Shown: positions 25,473-33,723 of the stretch, piece by piece
Layout: the number at the start of each line of letters is the position of its first letter
Numbering within the stretch: the stretch's first letter is position 1
NCBI RefSeq assembly: GCF_017834145.1
Contig: NZ_JAFIDA010000001.1
Coordinates: forward strand, 310,001-374,000
Source: Leucobacter exalbidus
GTDB lineage: Bacteria > Actinomycetota > Actinomycetes > Actinomycetales > Microbacteriaceae
DNA: 64,000 nucleotides
Direction: 5' to 3'
Notes under the pieces: model-generated
Told to the model about the DNA's origin: nothing
The model's input: only the letters and a program-made list of their open reading frames with translations
Database searches by the model: none
Position numbers and translations under genes: made by a program

Positions 25473-27488
25473 TTAGTTGTCGGCGTCGGCAGAGGATGGA
25501 ACAGCGGTTGCAGTAGTGGCGTTGACCATCGCTTGGGTCATGCGCTGGATTCCCCGGTAGTTCGCAGCAATCGATGGGCTGGCCAAACGAGCCTGGTCCG
25601 GGTTCTTGTTGTTCTTCTCGAGCGGGTTGAACCAGTTCTTCAGCTCGTGACGAACGATGAGCAGCTCGGGATCTTTCATCCGGAGCCCCGGTCGGACAGC
25701 CTTGGATTTGTCCGGGCAGTGCCACCCATCGTCGGTCTGGATGATCGGCAAGAGATCCTTGATGAAGCGCTGAGCACTAATCGGTGAACCCGAGGGAGAT
25801 ACCTCTACAAACCACGCCTTGTAAAGGTCGTAGAGGAAGGTGAACGGCACCAGATCCCACACGAACTTGTCGCGGAACTCCATCCAGAACGCCCTCACAG
25901 GGTCGTTGGTTTCCTTGTACTCCGAGAGCGCGACCTTGGTCGCCAGCGGCTCAGCCAGCTCGTAGTACTCGCCCGGTGTGCGTGAGCCAGCAACGTGCAG
26001 CGCGTACCAGAGCACGTGCTCGAGCACGTCGCGTCGCTCCAGGTAGTCGTCCTTGATGTACTTGCGCTCAGCACCTGTGAAGCACTTGGTAAACGGCACA
26101 AAGAGCTGTCGGCGGTAGAAGCTCTCTGACTTGTCCTTGACCAGCGGGAACTCGTTGAGGCACTGCACCATGAAGCCCCAGAACTGGAAAGCGATGGGCA
26201 TGCGGTACTTACGGTTGATCTGGATGACGTCGTTGGTAACGATGGCTTTGAGGTTTGCGGCCTTGTCGATAAACGTTCCGACGTCGTTCTCATCGACGAT
26301 CACAGCACTGGCTCGCACCAAAGGCTCCAGCGCAAATTCCTTGCCGAAATCTGACAGCGGGATAGAGGTGTGTGACCCAGACCCGACAATGTTACGCATC
26401 AAGGCGCACAGGGTGCCCTTGCCGTTGTTGCCGGATTCTGAGTAGAACCAAGCGGTCTTACCCCAGCGCACATGCGGCCGCACGATCGCTCCGATGGTCT
26501 CCCAGATCAGAGCAGCCATACCGTCGTTCTTGAGATTGAAATCGTCGTCGCCCTCGGTGAAGTAGAACTCCTCGACCCAACTCTCGACGTCCCAAACGGT
26601 GCCGTCCTTGGGGTGCGTGATGACCGGCTTGACGGCAGCTGCGACGTAGTTCACACGGCTCTTGGATACGAAGACCAGCGTCGGATCAAAGGGGTGCAAG
26701 CTCTTCGCCTTGAAGCTGAAGGCTTTCCCGTCAATCTTGAGATCAGTGTCGTGGTTACCGTAGAAGAAGACACCATTATTGACGGCGATCAGATCGCGCT
26801 CTTCGCACTGGTGCATCCGAGGCGAGTCTTCCTTGAGTACCGCGAGGACTTCCTTGAAGTCGTTGAGGGTGCGCTGGGCGTGGTACGCCCGAGCCGCCAT
26901 ACGAATGTCATCTTCGCTGGTGGTGTACGTGCCCTGCATGCTGCCTGTCGCTCGGTACATGGCCAGCAGGTCGTATTCACGATCTGTGTCTTTGGCGTTA
27001 GGCGCGATCCGGATCACGTGGTTGAGCGTCAGAAGAATCTGCGCCAGCTGCCAGTAATTCAGGTGTCGAGCCAGTGCGTAACGAGTCTCGCCCTTGGGCA
27101 TCTTCTGGTTTTCGTTACGTGTCATCTCGTTGATCAGCGTCAGGAGCTGACGTTCCACGCGCCGAGGCTCAGGAACATTCGTCGCGACGATGTGCTTCAG
27201 GTACTCCTCAGTGACATACGTCGTGATCAGGTTCTGCGGTGCTGGATCAGAGGTCTCCTGCATGCTGAAGTAATCCAGCAGTTCCATCGACAGAGACTGG
27301 ATAGCTTGATCGGTGCGGACGCGCTTGCCAGTGGATTTAGGTACAGCTACGTCGACTGGTGCAGAAACAGCAGGCACAGCCTGCTCGGTCTGAACTGGGG
27401 AGTGAGCTACGAGCAACTGCGCTTTCTGCGCAGGGCTGAGGTCGAACGGCAACTGGTAATGAGTGTCATTATCGGGTAAAGTAGACAC
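25473..27488 (-). CDS. P4-type primase/helicase (DUF5906, superfamily 3 helicase-like)
   Basis: 671 aa from a GTG at 27486-27488 with AGGAGA upstream. Walker A SGNNGKGTL lies at about residue 350, followed by SAVIVDENDVGTFIDKAANL and KAIVTNDVIQINRKYR, as in phage/plasmid P4-family helicases. A winged-helix-like tail ends the protein. The N-terminal about 300 residues show no classical primase zinc finger. The enzyme would load on and unwind the element's origin. The repeat-rich region at 27.9-30.1 kb next to it is a candidate origin. Confidence 0.85.
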   Translation of the reverse strand: MSTLPDNDTHYQLPFDLSPAQKAQLLVAHSPVQTEQAVPAVSAPVDVAVPKSTGKRVRTDQAIQSLSMELLDYFSMQETSDPAPQNLITTYVTEEYLKHIVATNVPEPRRVERQLLTLINEMTRNENQKMPKGETRYALARHLNYWQLAQILLTLNHVIRIAPNAKDTDREYDLLAMYRATGSMQGTYTTSEDDIRMAARAYHAQRTLNDFKEVLAVLKEDSPRMHQCEERDLIAVNNGVFFYGNHDTDLKIDGKAFSFKAKSLHPFDPTLVFVSKSRVNYVAAAVKPVITHPKDGTVWDVESWVEEFYFTEGDDDFNLKNDGMAALIWETIGAIVRPHVRWGKTAWFYSESGNNGKGTLCALMRNIVGSGSHTSIPLSDFGKEFALEPLVRASAVIVDENDVGTFIDKAANLKAIVTNDVIQINRKYRMPIAFQFWGFMVQCLNEFPLVKDKSESFYRRQLFVPFTKCFTGAERKYIKDDYLERRDVLEHVLWYALHVAGSRTPGEYYELAEPLATKVALSEYKETNDPVRAFWMEFRDKFVWDLVPFTFLYDLYKAWFVEVSPSGSPISAQRFIKDLLPIIQTDDGWHCPDKSKAVRPGLRMKDPELLIVRHELKNWFNPLEKNNKNPDQARLASPSIAANYRGIQRMTQAMVNATTATAVPSSADADN

Positions 27489-27553
27489 AGAAGTCTCCTA
27501 TAAGTAAGCCTGGTAACGAGCTCTAACTCGCAGGCTGAAGAATTTGAACAATT

Positions 27554-27581
27554 GAGAAGTCCCGGTTCGCCGGGGCTTCTC
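27554..27581. terminator. hairpin terminator
   Basis: GAGAAGTCCCGG pairs with CCGGGGCTTCTC around TTCG. A T6 run follows on the plus strand, and the minus-strand transcript of the gene ending at 27589 also passes through it. Confidence 0.7.
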
Positions 27582-27588
27582 TTTTTTG

Positions 27589-27915
27589 TCAGGCGGCGGG
27601 GGCCAAGAGGCGACCCAGCTCACCTTTCTGCTCAGCGTTGAGCTTGGGGAGGGTGTCGACGATGTCTTTGACTAATGCGTCGAACTGGACGGCCGATGCC
27701 TTGACTGGCCTGGCCAGCAGGTGCATATCACTGCGACGAACCTTGAAGTGCGTGCCCACGCGCAGCGCAGGGAGCAGGCCCTCGTGGATACGGACAAGCA
27801 CCGTGGCGTGAGAGATGTAACCGAGCTCGTCAGCGACCTTGCGGGGGCTTAGCAGCTCGTTCATGTCAAGTGCGTCGAGATCGACGGCAGGGGTGGTGGC
27901 GACTGCAGTAGTCAT
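27589..27915 (-). CDS. excisionase/MerR-like helix-turn-helix protein
   Basis: 108 aa. Residues 20-67 (LLSPRKVADELGYISHATVL, then RIHEGLLPALRVGTHFKVRR) match the AlpA/excisionase winged-helix type that recognises sites on mobile elements. The C-terminal helix ends the protein. It lies between the primase gene and a 67-bp tandem repeat, transcribed away from the repeats. It may be a replication regulator or an excision factor; the latter is less likely because the integrase is 5 kb away. Confidence 0.7.
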   Translation of the reverse strand: MTTAVATTPAVDLDALDMNELLSPRKVADELGYISHATVLVRIHEGLLPALRVGTHFKVRRSDMHLLARPVKASAVQFDALVKDIVDTLPKLNAEQKGELGRLLAPAA

Positions 27916-27992
27916 CGGAATACCTCGTGAGAGTGGTGACGGAGCGCGATTGCTCTACGCGAGATCTCGATGGCGCAAATTCACATCGGGAT

Positions 27993-28160
27993 CAAGGCTC
28001 CGGGGTGTCTCAACCGGGGAGCTACACTTCTACGCGAGTACCGGGCTGCCGCCCGTATACAAGGCTCCGGGGTATCTCAACCCTGAAGCTGCACATATTT
28101 GCGAGTACCGGACTGCCGCCCGTGTACAAGACGCCGGGGCATTTCAGCTCACGGCACTGC
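27993..28160. repeat. 67-bp tandem repeat, about 2.5 units
   Basis: Units begin with CAAG(G/A)C.CCGGGG at 27993, 28060 and 28127. Units 1 and 2 are similar over their full length, including GCGAGTACCGG and CTGCCGCCCGT; unit 3 is partial and diverged. The array lies between the divergent excisionase-like and XRE genes. Confidence 0.75.
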
Positions 28161-28313
28161 ATACGTCCTGTCACCCGCTATCGCCAGCTTGCTACCACTG
28201 TGCGGCGGGACGACCTTTGAGGTCATACATACAGTCTACAGGTCACAGGTGATTCTTACAAGTCACGCGATAGGGTTGGCGATAATCACCTAGTACTACC
28301 GTCAGGGGTCACC
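28161..28313. promoter_or_regulatory. XRE upstream region
   Basis: GGTGATT (28248-28254) and AATCACC (28284-28290) form an inverted repeat about 25 bp before the XRE start, a possible autoregulatory operator. No gene seen. Confidence 0.35.
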
Positions 28314-28733
28314 ATGTTGAATTCACCAGCTCAGGTATTTGCGCGGCGTCTGCGCGAGGAACGAGTTCGCATAGACATGAGCCAAGCTGAGCTCGCACAG
28401 AAGCTCAGCGTGCACTACGACATCAAGCTCGACGCCTCAGCGGTCGCCCGCATTGAGCGTGGTGAGCGTGGCGTAAAGCTCGACGAGGCTGTGGGTATTG
28501 CGCAGATTCTCGACACTGAGCTTGAGGCGCTTCTGGATAGTGCCACCAGCATCGACCGAGCATTGCGGAGGCAGCGCACCGAACTAGCTCTGGCGAAAGT
28601 CAAGCTTGCAGCGATGCAGGACGAGGTCACCGAGCTGGCGTTGAACGTCGAAAACCTGGAGCAAGAAATTGCTGATCGTGAGGTTCGCGATGAGCTGGCA
28701 GATGATCTTCGTACAGAGCAGTGGCCCGGCTGA
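28314..28733 (+). CDS. XRE-family regulator with C-terminal coiled coil
   Basis: 139 aa. An N-terminal Cro/C1 helix-turn-helix (RVRIDMSQAELAQKLSVHYD, then LDASAVARIERGERGVKLDE) is followed by a Leu/Glu-rich heptad helix over residues about 75-130. It is the last gene before the long repeat region and is divergent from the excisionase-like gene. Likely roles are control of replication or of the integrated/excised switch; effectors are unknown. Confidence 0.8.
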   Translation: MLNSPAQVFARRLREERVRIDMSQAELAQKLSVHYDIKLDASAVARIERGERGVKLDEAVGIAQILDTELEALLDSATSIDRALRRQRTELALAKVKLAAMQDEVTELALNVENLEQEIADREVRDELADDLRTEQWPG

Positions 28734-28875
28734 GTACGAACAGGCCCAGTCAGCCATTGGCGACATAGATCAGTAGATCGCAGGCCTGAAGGCGTCGCCG
28801 GGCGCGTGATGTAAGTACACGTCATGCTGGCTGTAAGTGCGTCAGGAAGTGGGCTGTTGGGCTGTGAGTCGCACA

Positions 28876-29181
28876 TGTAGCGCGCTTTTTGGTGGCGTGA
28901 TGCATGTCAAAAACCTCGTAATTCCGCGGCTAGATGATGATTTCATGACGTGTAGCGGATGTAGCACCCTTTTTTGAACCGGGAGTCATATATAGGGAAA
29001 TGTATAGGGCAGGTAGTAGCAGAGACTGCGTTTTCCCTTTTCACCCCCCTATGGGTTTATAAAAAAGAGTGCTCCAGTGCTACAAGCTACAAATTTCCCT
29101 TGTTCTGACAGGGCGAAGGCCGGAGCGCATTTTGTAGCAACCTTTTTGACCGTGCTACATCATGCTACAAACCTCGCTACA
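28876..29181. repeat. nine TGTAGC/GCTACA hexamers in an AT-containing region
   Basis: TGTAGC at 28876, 28951, 28960 and 29133; GCTACA at 29079, 29086, 29154, 29164 and 29176. The hexamers flank an AT-rich stretch at about 28985-29070 (TATATAGGG, TTTATAAAAAAG). No gene seen. Such clusters suit initiator or partition protein binding with nearby unwinding DNA. Confidence 0.6.
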
Positions 29182-29462
29182 TCTCCCCTTTACTGACGTA
29201 GAGCACCAGGGGTGCAGCCACAGGACCCTCCGTTGCCAGCCTCATTCGCTTCCTGACGTGCATGCACCCACTTGCTCACGACGCGGTGCTCCAGGGTGGC
29301 CCCACGGGCTCAGCATCACCATCGGGCACACCTGCTCACGACGCAGCTTCCCTCCGAGTGCCCAACTCCACCACGCTGACCTGCCATTACCAGCCTGACC
29401 GAGACTCGCGCCGGCACGGTCGGCTATCTACTAGCATCTGCCCAATCTGCCCTGACCTGCCC

Positions 29463-30078
29463 TTGACGTCTGCACGGCGGTGATAGGCGGTGGCGCTTTT
29501 TGTCCCCTAGTGGGCACTTGCCGGTGGCGGCAGTGCAGCTACGGGATGGCGAACCAACCCAGCAAGCCAGTGGTGGCTTGGAAACCTAGCAGTAGTGCTC
29601 TTTAATCTGACTGGTGATAAACGGTGGCGCTCCACAGCCCGGCTGCTACGCAACAGGGTGATAAACGGTGGCGCTTGACCCACGAACCTCGCTGACATGA
29701 CCTGCAAGCCCCGCATGTTTCTGCGGAATATGGTCAGGCTCTGCCCTTGACGTCTGTACAGCGGTGATAAGCGGTGGCGCTAAGTGTCCCCTCAGGGGAC
29801 ACTTGCCGGTGGCGGCAGTGCAGCTACGGGATGGCGAACCAACCCAGCAAGCCAGTGGTGGCTTGGAAACCTAGCAGTAGTGCTCTTTAATCTGACTGGT
29901 GATAAACGGTGGCGCTCCACAGCCCGGCTGCTACGCAACAGGGTGATAAACGGTGGCGCTTGACCCACGAACCTCGCTGACATGACCTGCAAGCCCCGCA
30001 TGTTTCTGCGGAATATGGTCAGGCTCTGCCCTTGACGTCTGTACAGCGGTGATAAGCGGTGGCGCTAAGTGTCCCCTG
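29463..30078. repeat. 285-bp tandem duplication
   Basis: The sequence beginning TTGACGTCTG at 29463 recurs at 29747 and again, partly, at 30032 (periods 284 and 285 bp; one small indel near 29501). Units 1 and 2 are nearly identical over their whole length; unit 3 stops after about 50 bp and then diverges. Each unit contains three 19-bp iterons and one bare CGGTGGCG core. Confidence 0.85.
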
Positions 30079-30146
30079 AGGGGACGCATGCCGGTGGCGC
30101 ACCCGCCAGGAATCTAGCTCACCGATGGGTGATAAACGGTGGCGGA
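29479..30146 (+). repeat. eight 19-bp iterons, candidate replication/partition origin
   Basis: Consensus GGTGATAARCGGTGGCGCT, all in the same orientation, at 29479, 29613, 29657, 29763, 29898, 29942, 30048 and 30128. Bare CGGTGGCG cores occur at about 29522, 29808 and 30092. Spacing is uneven but repeats in each 285-bp unit. Same-orientation iterons in a gene-free tract near a primase gene are typical of plasmid replication origins or centromere-like sites. Confidence 0.7.
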
Positions 30147-30195
30147 CCCGCAGAATCCTTGTCTGGTGCCCCCAACACCGCATAGCGTCGTCACT

Positions 30196-30675
30196 ATGAC
30201 AACCGAAGGCGACCGCGCTGACCATGACTTTCTCATCAAGTACGCCGGTATGACGGCAGCTGAGCTCTCGGATGAGGCGCTTCGAGAAGGCGACGCAGAG
30301 CTCGTGCAAAGCCGCGCAGCAGCTCACCTGCAGGCCGTCGCCGACTCGTGGGACGCCAGCCAGGTCGCAGTATTCCTCAACCTCGAGCACGACGCTGTGC
30401 GTCGTGCTGCAACTGAGGGTGCGCTGTACTCTTTTGCATCTGTGTCAGGAGACAACATCTGGTTCCCGTCGTGGCAATTCACGGCGTCGGGACTCCTCCC
30501 AGGACTGCAAGAGATTGTCCGGGCGCTGCCTCGCAGCTACCACCCGGTCTCAGTGCATGACCTCATGACGGAGCCGGACGAAGCGCTGGACGGGCTCAGT
30601 CCGGTGCAGTGGCTCACAGATGACCATGCGCTGGCAGCTGTCATGGAGATCGTTGAAGGCCGCAGCCGGGAGTGA
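30196..30675 (+). CDS. DUF2384/MbcA-like antitoxin-type protein, no RES toxin partner
   Basis: 159 aa from the ATG at 30196; the frame extends to 30139 only by running into the last iteron. The middle (WDASQVAVFLNLEHDAVRRA) reads as a helix-turn-helix. The C-terminus (LDGLSPVQWLTDDHALAAVM) matches the toxin-binding helix region of Xre/MbcA/ParS proteins. Those usually precede a RES-domain toxin, but none follows here; the next gene is convergent. It may therefore be an orphan antitoxin or an iteron-binding regulator, since it begins 50 bp after the iterons. Confidence 0.55.
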   Translation: MTTEGDRADHDFLIKYAGMTAAELSDEALREGDAELVQSRAAAHLQAVADSWDASQVAVFLNLEHDAVRRAATEGALYSFASVSGDNIWFPSWQFTASGLLPGLQEIVRALPRSYHPVSVHDLMTEPDEALDGLSPVQWLTDDHALAAVMEIVEGRSRE

Positions 30676-30719
30676 GTCAGTGCAGTCGTCTACCTGACAT
30701 CGCATTCGACCCCGCAGCT

Positions 30720-31568
30720 TCACTCATTCGAGTTGCTGACGTCTTCTTGTGCGCTGTTGCCCTCTTCCCAAAGTGCCCGAAGCTCGCGGTCCTGCGCTTC
30801 ATATCCAGGTCTTCCGACATTTTCGAACGGGCTGCTCGGCGCGCGGAATGCATAGCTTGCATTCCGGATCGGTTCGCCAGTCTCGCCACGGCGCATTGAC
30901 TCGATAATTCCGTCGCGGATCACTGGGTCAACGCTACGAAATGCATGGCGCATCTCTTCTATTTCTTCTTCACTCGACGGAGGTATGTCCTCTGCGCGCT
31001 CGCGTTGACTCTTGCCTTCGATGTGCTCGCCGAGACGCAACTGCCACCCGATCTGATGAACGTGACCGATCACGGCTCGCACGGCCTCGGCATCGGCGAC
31101 CTCCTCAGGTGTGACCGGATCTCCCTCGGGATTGACATCGATGTAGAACCCGCGCTGTTTCAAAGTATTGTGGTCGCGCTTCCAGGCGTCGATGGTCCCG
31201 AGGATCTGCTCGTTCTCCTCAGGATCTGCAGGCTCGACGCCGAACCAGTATTGCTCCTGCACTAAGAAGCTATGCACCGTCTCGAGCTTAAGTGTGTGCT
31301 GCGCCCACAAATCCAAGAGGCACTGATCCACAAATGCCTCGCCCTCTGGTGCGTACTGGATCCCTACGCGCCGCTCATGCAGTGCGATTGCCTTTCCGGA
31401 CTCCTCCATGCCAAGGATCGCGAGCGATCGAGCGAGCGACAGATCTGCATGATCCAGCATTGTCAGCGCACCTCGGAGCAGCCGGTCCGCGTTCGACAGC
31501 AGAGCGTCTTGCAACGCGATCACCTGATCGGGGGAGAGGTATGCAGGGAGTGGAGGTTTTCGAGCCAT
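30720..31568 (-). CDS. AbiV-family abortive infection protein
   Basis: 282 aa from the ATG at 31566-31568 (MARKPPLPAYLSPDQVIALQ). Residues 25-60 (LLSNADRLLRGALTMLDHAD, then LSLARSLAILGMEESGKAIA) match the AbiV signature of Ala-Leu helices followed by LE(E/S)xGKA. The C-terminal half is acidic and unrecognised. AbiV proteins protect against phage by blocking translation in lactococci; the mechanism here is inferred by family only. It has its own promoter region, is convergent with the DUF2384-like gene, and lies near the integrase end, a usual place for defence cargo. Confidence 0.7.
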   Translation of the reverse strand: MARKPPLPAYLSPDQVIALQDALLSNADRLLRGALTMLDHADLSLARSLAILGMEESGKAIALHERRVGIQYAPEGEAFVDQCLLDLWAQHTLKLETVHSFLVQEQYWFGVEPADPEENEQILGTIDAWKRDHNTLKQRGFYIDVNPEGDPVTPEEVADAEAVRAVIGHVHQIGWQLRLGEHIEGKSQRERAEDIPPSSEEEIEEMRHAFRSVDPVIRDGIIESMRRGETGEPIRNASYAFRAPSSPFENVGRPGYEAQDRELRALWEEGNSAQEDVSNSNE

Positions 31569-31685
31569 GATCAGAGTCTGTCGTATGCCTCCGACGTGCT
31601 CACTGAAATGTTGGTATATGTGGCGATGTGATCGAGTGGCGTTCTGGCGTCTAGGCGTTCTTGAAAACGAGCCCATCAGCCTTGA

Positions 31686-31913
31686 TCAGGCAGCAAGATC
31701 CAGGTCCCGTACACCGCTATTACTCTTCGCTGCGACACGCGATGCTGTGGCCGTGAACAGAGCATTGACTTGGAGGATGACATCTTTGCTCACCGGGGGA
31801 GCGCTGGCAGCGATGCCCGCTGCCCATGCTTTGAGCGAAGCTTTCTCGGCTTGAGTCTTGGCCTGATCAGCACAGACAGCGGGGTCAACAAGGGGGGTGC
31901 GTGTAGAAGTCAA
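31686..31913 (-). CDS. small helical protein, 75 aa (uncertain)
   Basis: Needs a TTG start at 31911-31913 and has no clear ribosome-binding site. The sequence AWAAGIAASAPPVSKDVILQ is like the C-terminal part of small proteins often found on actinobacterial elements (a W/A-rich helix followed by APPLS). An upstream part could be missing. Weakly supported. Confidence 0.35.
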   Translation of the reverse strand: MTSTRTPLVDPAVCADQAKTQAEKASLKAWAAGIAASAPPVSKDVILQVNALFTATASRVAAKSNSGVRDLDLAA

Positions 31914-32067
31914 AATGCCGGTTTTCGGGCTCGATTTGGAGAATCCGAACCCGTGTATTCGGCTGCGCGGGCTCTAAAGCCCTTAAACGTTCTAGCTGTC
32001 AACGGATGAACCCGGTCTTAGACAGGGTCCCGGAGAGAGGGAAGCTGACAGCTTGGAGGAACTCATC

Positions 32068-32169
32068 ATGGGGATGTTGCCCTCGACGGAGAGACTATTG
32101 GGTTCCAACGAGCCCCGCTTGCCGTTCTGCCGTAGGCATAAATTCCGGCTGAAGCTTGTGGACGCTTAG
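32068..32169 (+). CDS. 33-codon micro-ORF convergent with the integrase
   Basis: The ATG at 32068 has GGAGG at ideal spacing, and AAGCTG-A-CAGCTT (32042-32054) forms a perfect inverted repeat just before it. The product (MGMLPSTERLLG and onward) is short and basic at its end. The stop TAG overlaps the integrase stop on the other strand. No family recognised; could be chance. Confidence 0.3.
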   Translation: MGMLPSTERLLGSNEPRLPFCRRHKFRLKLVDA

Positions 32170-33692
32170 CGCCAGGCGAAATCCACACGGTCAGGGTAGA
32201 TGCCTTTACGGCCTTTGCGGCTATCGGGCATACGGTTGATCTTCGGTACCACCAACAGCCTGATGACCTGCCTTTGATCCATCACTGACATCTCTTGCCA
32301 GCTGGCATCAATATCATCGGCTCCGGCAAGTTTGATGACCAGTGGGTCAGTCTGCGCAAGAGACTCAAGCTTCTTCTGTGCAGCGTCGATGAGAGGTCGT
32401 ACCTGCTGCTCCTGTTGCGAGAGCATGGTCAGGTTCTTGGTCTCCATCGCGAGCTGATGGACTTCTTCCAGCCACTTTCGGTGGCCCTCTATCTCCTGAA
32501 GCAGCTCCGCACGCACAGTGTCGACTCCTTGGTCGGCCTGGCCGATCTGCGCCAGAAAGTCTGGACGCTTGATACGAGCCAAGACGACCTCGGTTACCAG
32601 CTCGTCCAAGAACTCCAAGCGCATCGCGACGTGGAAACCTTTCTTGCCCGGCGTGCCTAGGCATGTGTAGATCTTGTAGGTGGCGAGGGGGAGCTTCTCA
32701 CCCGTCACCTTGTCGTATTGCCGGCGACCTGCGTTCTGCTTGCCCGTGCGGGTATTATTGCCGCACTCGCCACACACAGCGATACCGGTCAGTAGATACT
32801 TTGTCTCCCAGTGGTTACCTTTGAGCTTGCTCCGCCCAGCCATGACTGCCTGCAATTTATGCCACGAGTCACGGTCGATCAGCGTGGGCCAGATCGTGTC
32901 AACGTCTTCGAGTACTTCTCCTTGGTGCTGGCGCAATCCGGCATACGCAGGCATCGTCAGCATCTGTTTCACAGCCGGAGCCGTCCATCCCATGACCTCT
33001 CGCTGCGGGTTGAATTTCGGCCGTCTGGCTGGGATGCCCTGCACGTTGAAGTCTCTGGCAATCGCGTAGTAGGTCTCACCGGCCAACACGCGCCGTGCGG
33101 CCTCTCTCACAACCGGGCCCTGGTCAGGGTGCTCAATTACTTCAAGCAAATCTCGGGTGTGTTTGTCGTACAAACGCTCATATCCGTAGAGGTTCTTCCC
33201 GTGCGGGCGGCCCTTCATAGCGTTGGCGCGCACATCGCGCAGTAGGCGCTCGCTGGTCTTGTCGCTCTCGTACTCGGCATCAGAGGCGTCTTCTCGCAAT
33301 GAACGCCTGTCACGTGCGTTGGTGGGGTCGTAGACACGACCATGGGTCAGTACCCAGATACCCACGCCTTGCTTTGCGCAGAGCTCGATCAGGTCGATCC
33401 ACTCGCCGGTGCGTCTGGATCCACGACTCGACTCCCACAGGCCGAGGATGTCAGCTCCAAAGTTGCCGGCTTCTAGGTCATCGAGGAGGTCGGTAAAACC
33501 CTCACGTACCTTCTTGGTGTACCGGCTCGCACTGCGGTCAGTGTCCTCATAAGGGCGAGAGTGAACTAACCAGCCTTTCTGCTTGGCCGTCGCCACCATC
33601 TCTTCGTGTTGCTGCCCGGGGCTCTTGCCGGTACCCGATCGGTCCGACGATACGCGGAGATACTCTCGGACGGTTTGACCAGCTGAATCCAT
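32166..33692 (-). CDS. large serine recombinase (site-specific integrase)
   Basis: 508 aa from the ATG at 33690-33692. The N-terminal resolvase domain has REYLRVSSDRSG with the nucleophile at about S15 and GLWESSRGSRRTGEW. The recombinase domain follows (YAIARDFNVQGIPARR, then MGWTAPAVKQML), then a zinc-ribbon region with one visible CGEC pair, and a long coiled-coil C-terminal part (about residues 370-460). Length is typical for phiC31-type integrases. It sits at the very end of the element, about 25 bp from the comEC remnant, as expected for an integrase next to its attachment site. Confidence 0.9.
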   Translation of the reverse strand: MDSAGQTVREYLRVSSDRSGTGKSPGQQHEEMVATAKQKGWLVHSRPYEDTDRSASRYTKKVREGFTDLLDDLEAGNFGADILGLWESSRGSRRTGEWIDLIELCAKQGVGIWVLTHGRVYDPTNARDRRSLREDASDAEYESDKTSERLLRDVRANAMKGRPHGKNLYGYERLYDKHTRDLLEVIEHPDQGPVVREAARRVLAGETYYAIARDFNVQGIPARRPKFNPQREVMGWTAPAVKQMLTMPAYAGLRQHQGEVLEDVDTIWPTLIDRDSWHKLQAVMAGRSKLKGNHWETKYLLTGIAVCGECGNNTRTGKQNAGRRQYDKVTGEKLPLATYKIYTCLGTPGKKGFHVAMRLEFLDELVTEVVLARIKRPDFLAQIGQADQGVDTVRAELLQEIEGHRKWLEEVHQLAMETKNLTMLSQQEQQVRPLIDAAQKKLESLAQTDPLVIKLAGADDIDASWQEMSVMDQRQVIRLLVVPKINRMPDSRKGRKGIYPDRVDFAWR

Positions 33693-33723
33693 GGGTCCAG
33701 CCTACCCACCTCCTTAGTCCACT
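33693..33723. other. attachment-site junction (element end / comEC)
   Basis: Integrase coding begins at 33692 reading leftward, and comEC homology begins at the codons for (S)TVSGAN at 33718-33741. An in-frame TAG at 33715-33717 shows that comEC coding is not continuous to the left. The crossover dinucleotide cannot be fixed without the other end or an empty site. Confidence 0.6.

Larger units (their letters stand above)
1..33720. mobile_element. integrated conjugative/mobilizable plasmid-like element inserted in comEC (right-hand part)
   Basis: The right boundary is set by the integrase end and the resumption of comEC coding sequence at about 33718-33724. The left boundary is outside the window, so the element is at least 33.7 kb. 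Contents include integrase, two relaxases, coupling protein, ParM-like partition, primase, iterons and defence genes. Parts of 1-8 kb might belong to another insertion; no boundary is visible there. Confidence 0.75.

Noticed and set aside
29507..30001. Two identical 69-codon frames (29507-29716 and 29792-30001, minus) in the repeat region
   Set aside because: They are identical because the 285-bp unit is duplicated; they run through iterons and have no ribosome-binding site or protein-like composition.
28870..30146. Possible CRISPR array
   Set aside because: Repeats are 6 or 19 bp with irregular, themselves duplicated spacers, and no cas gene is nearby.
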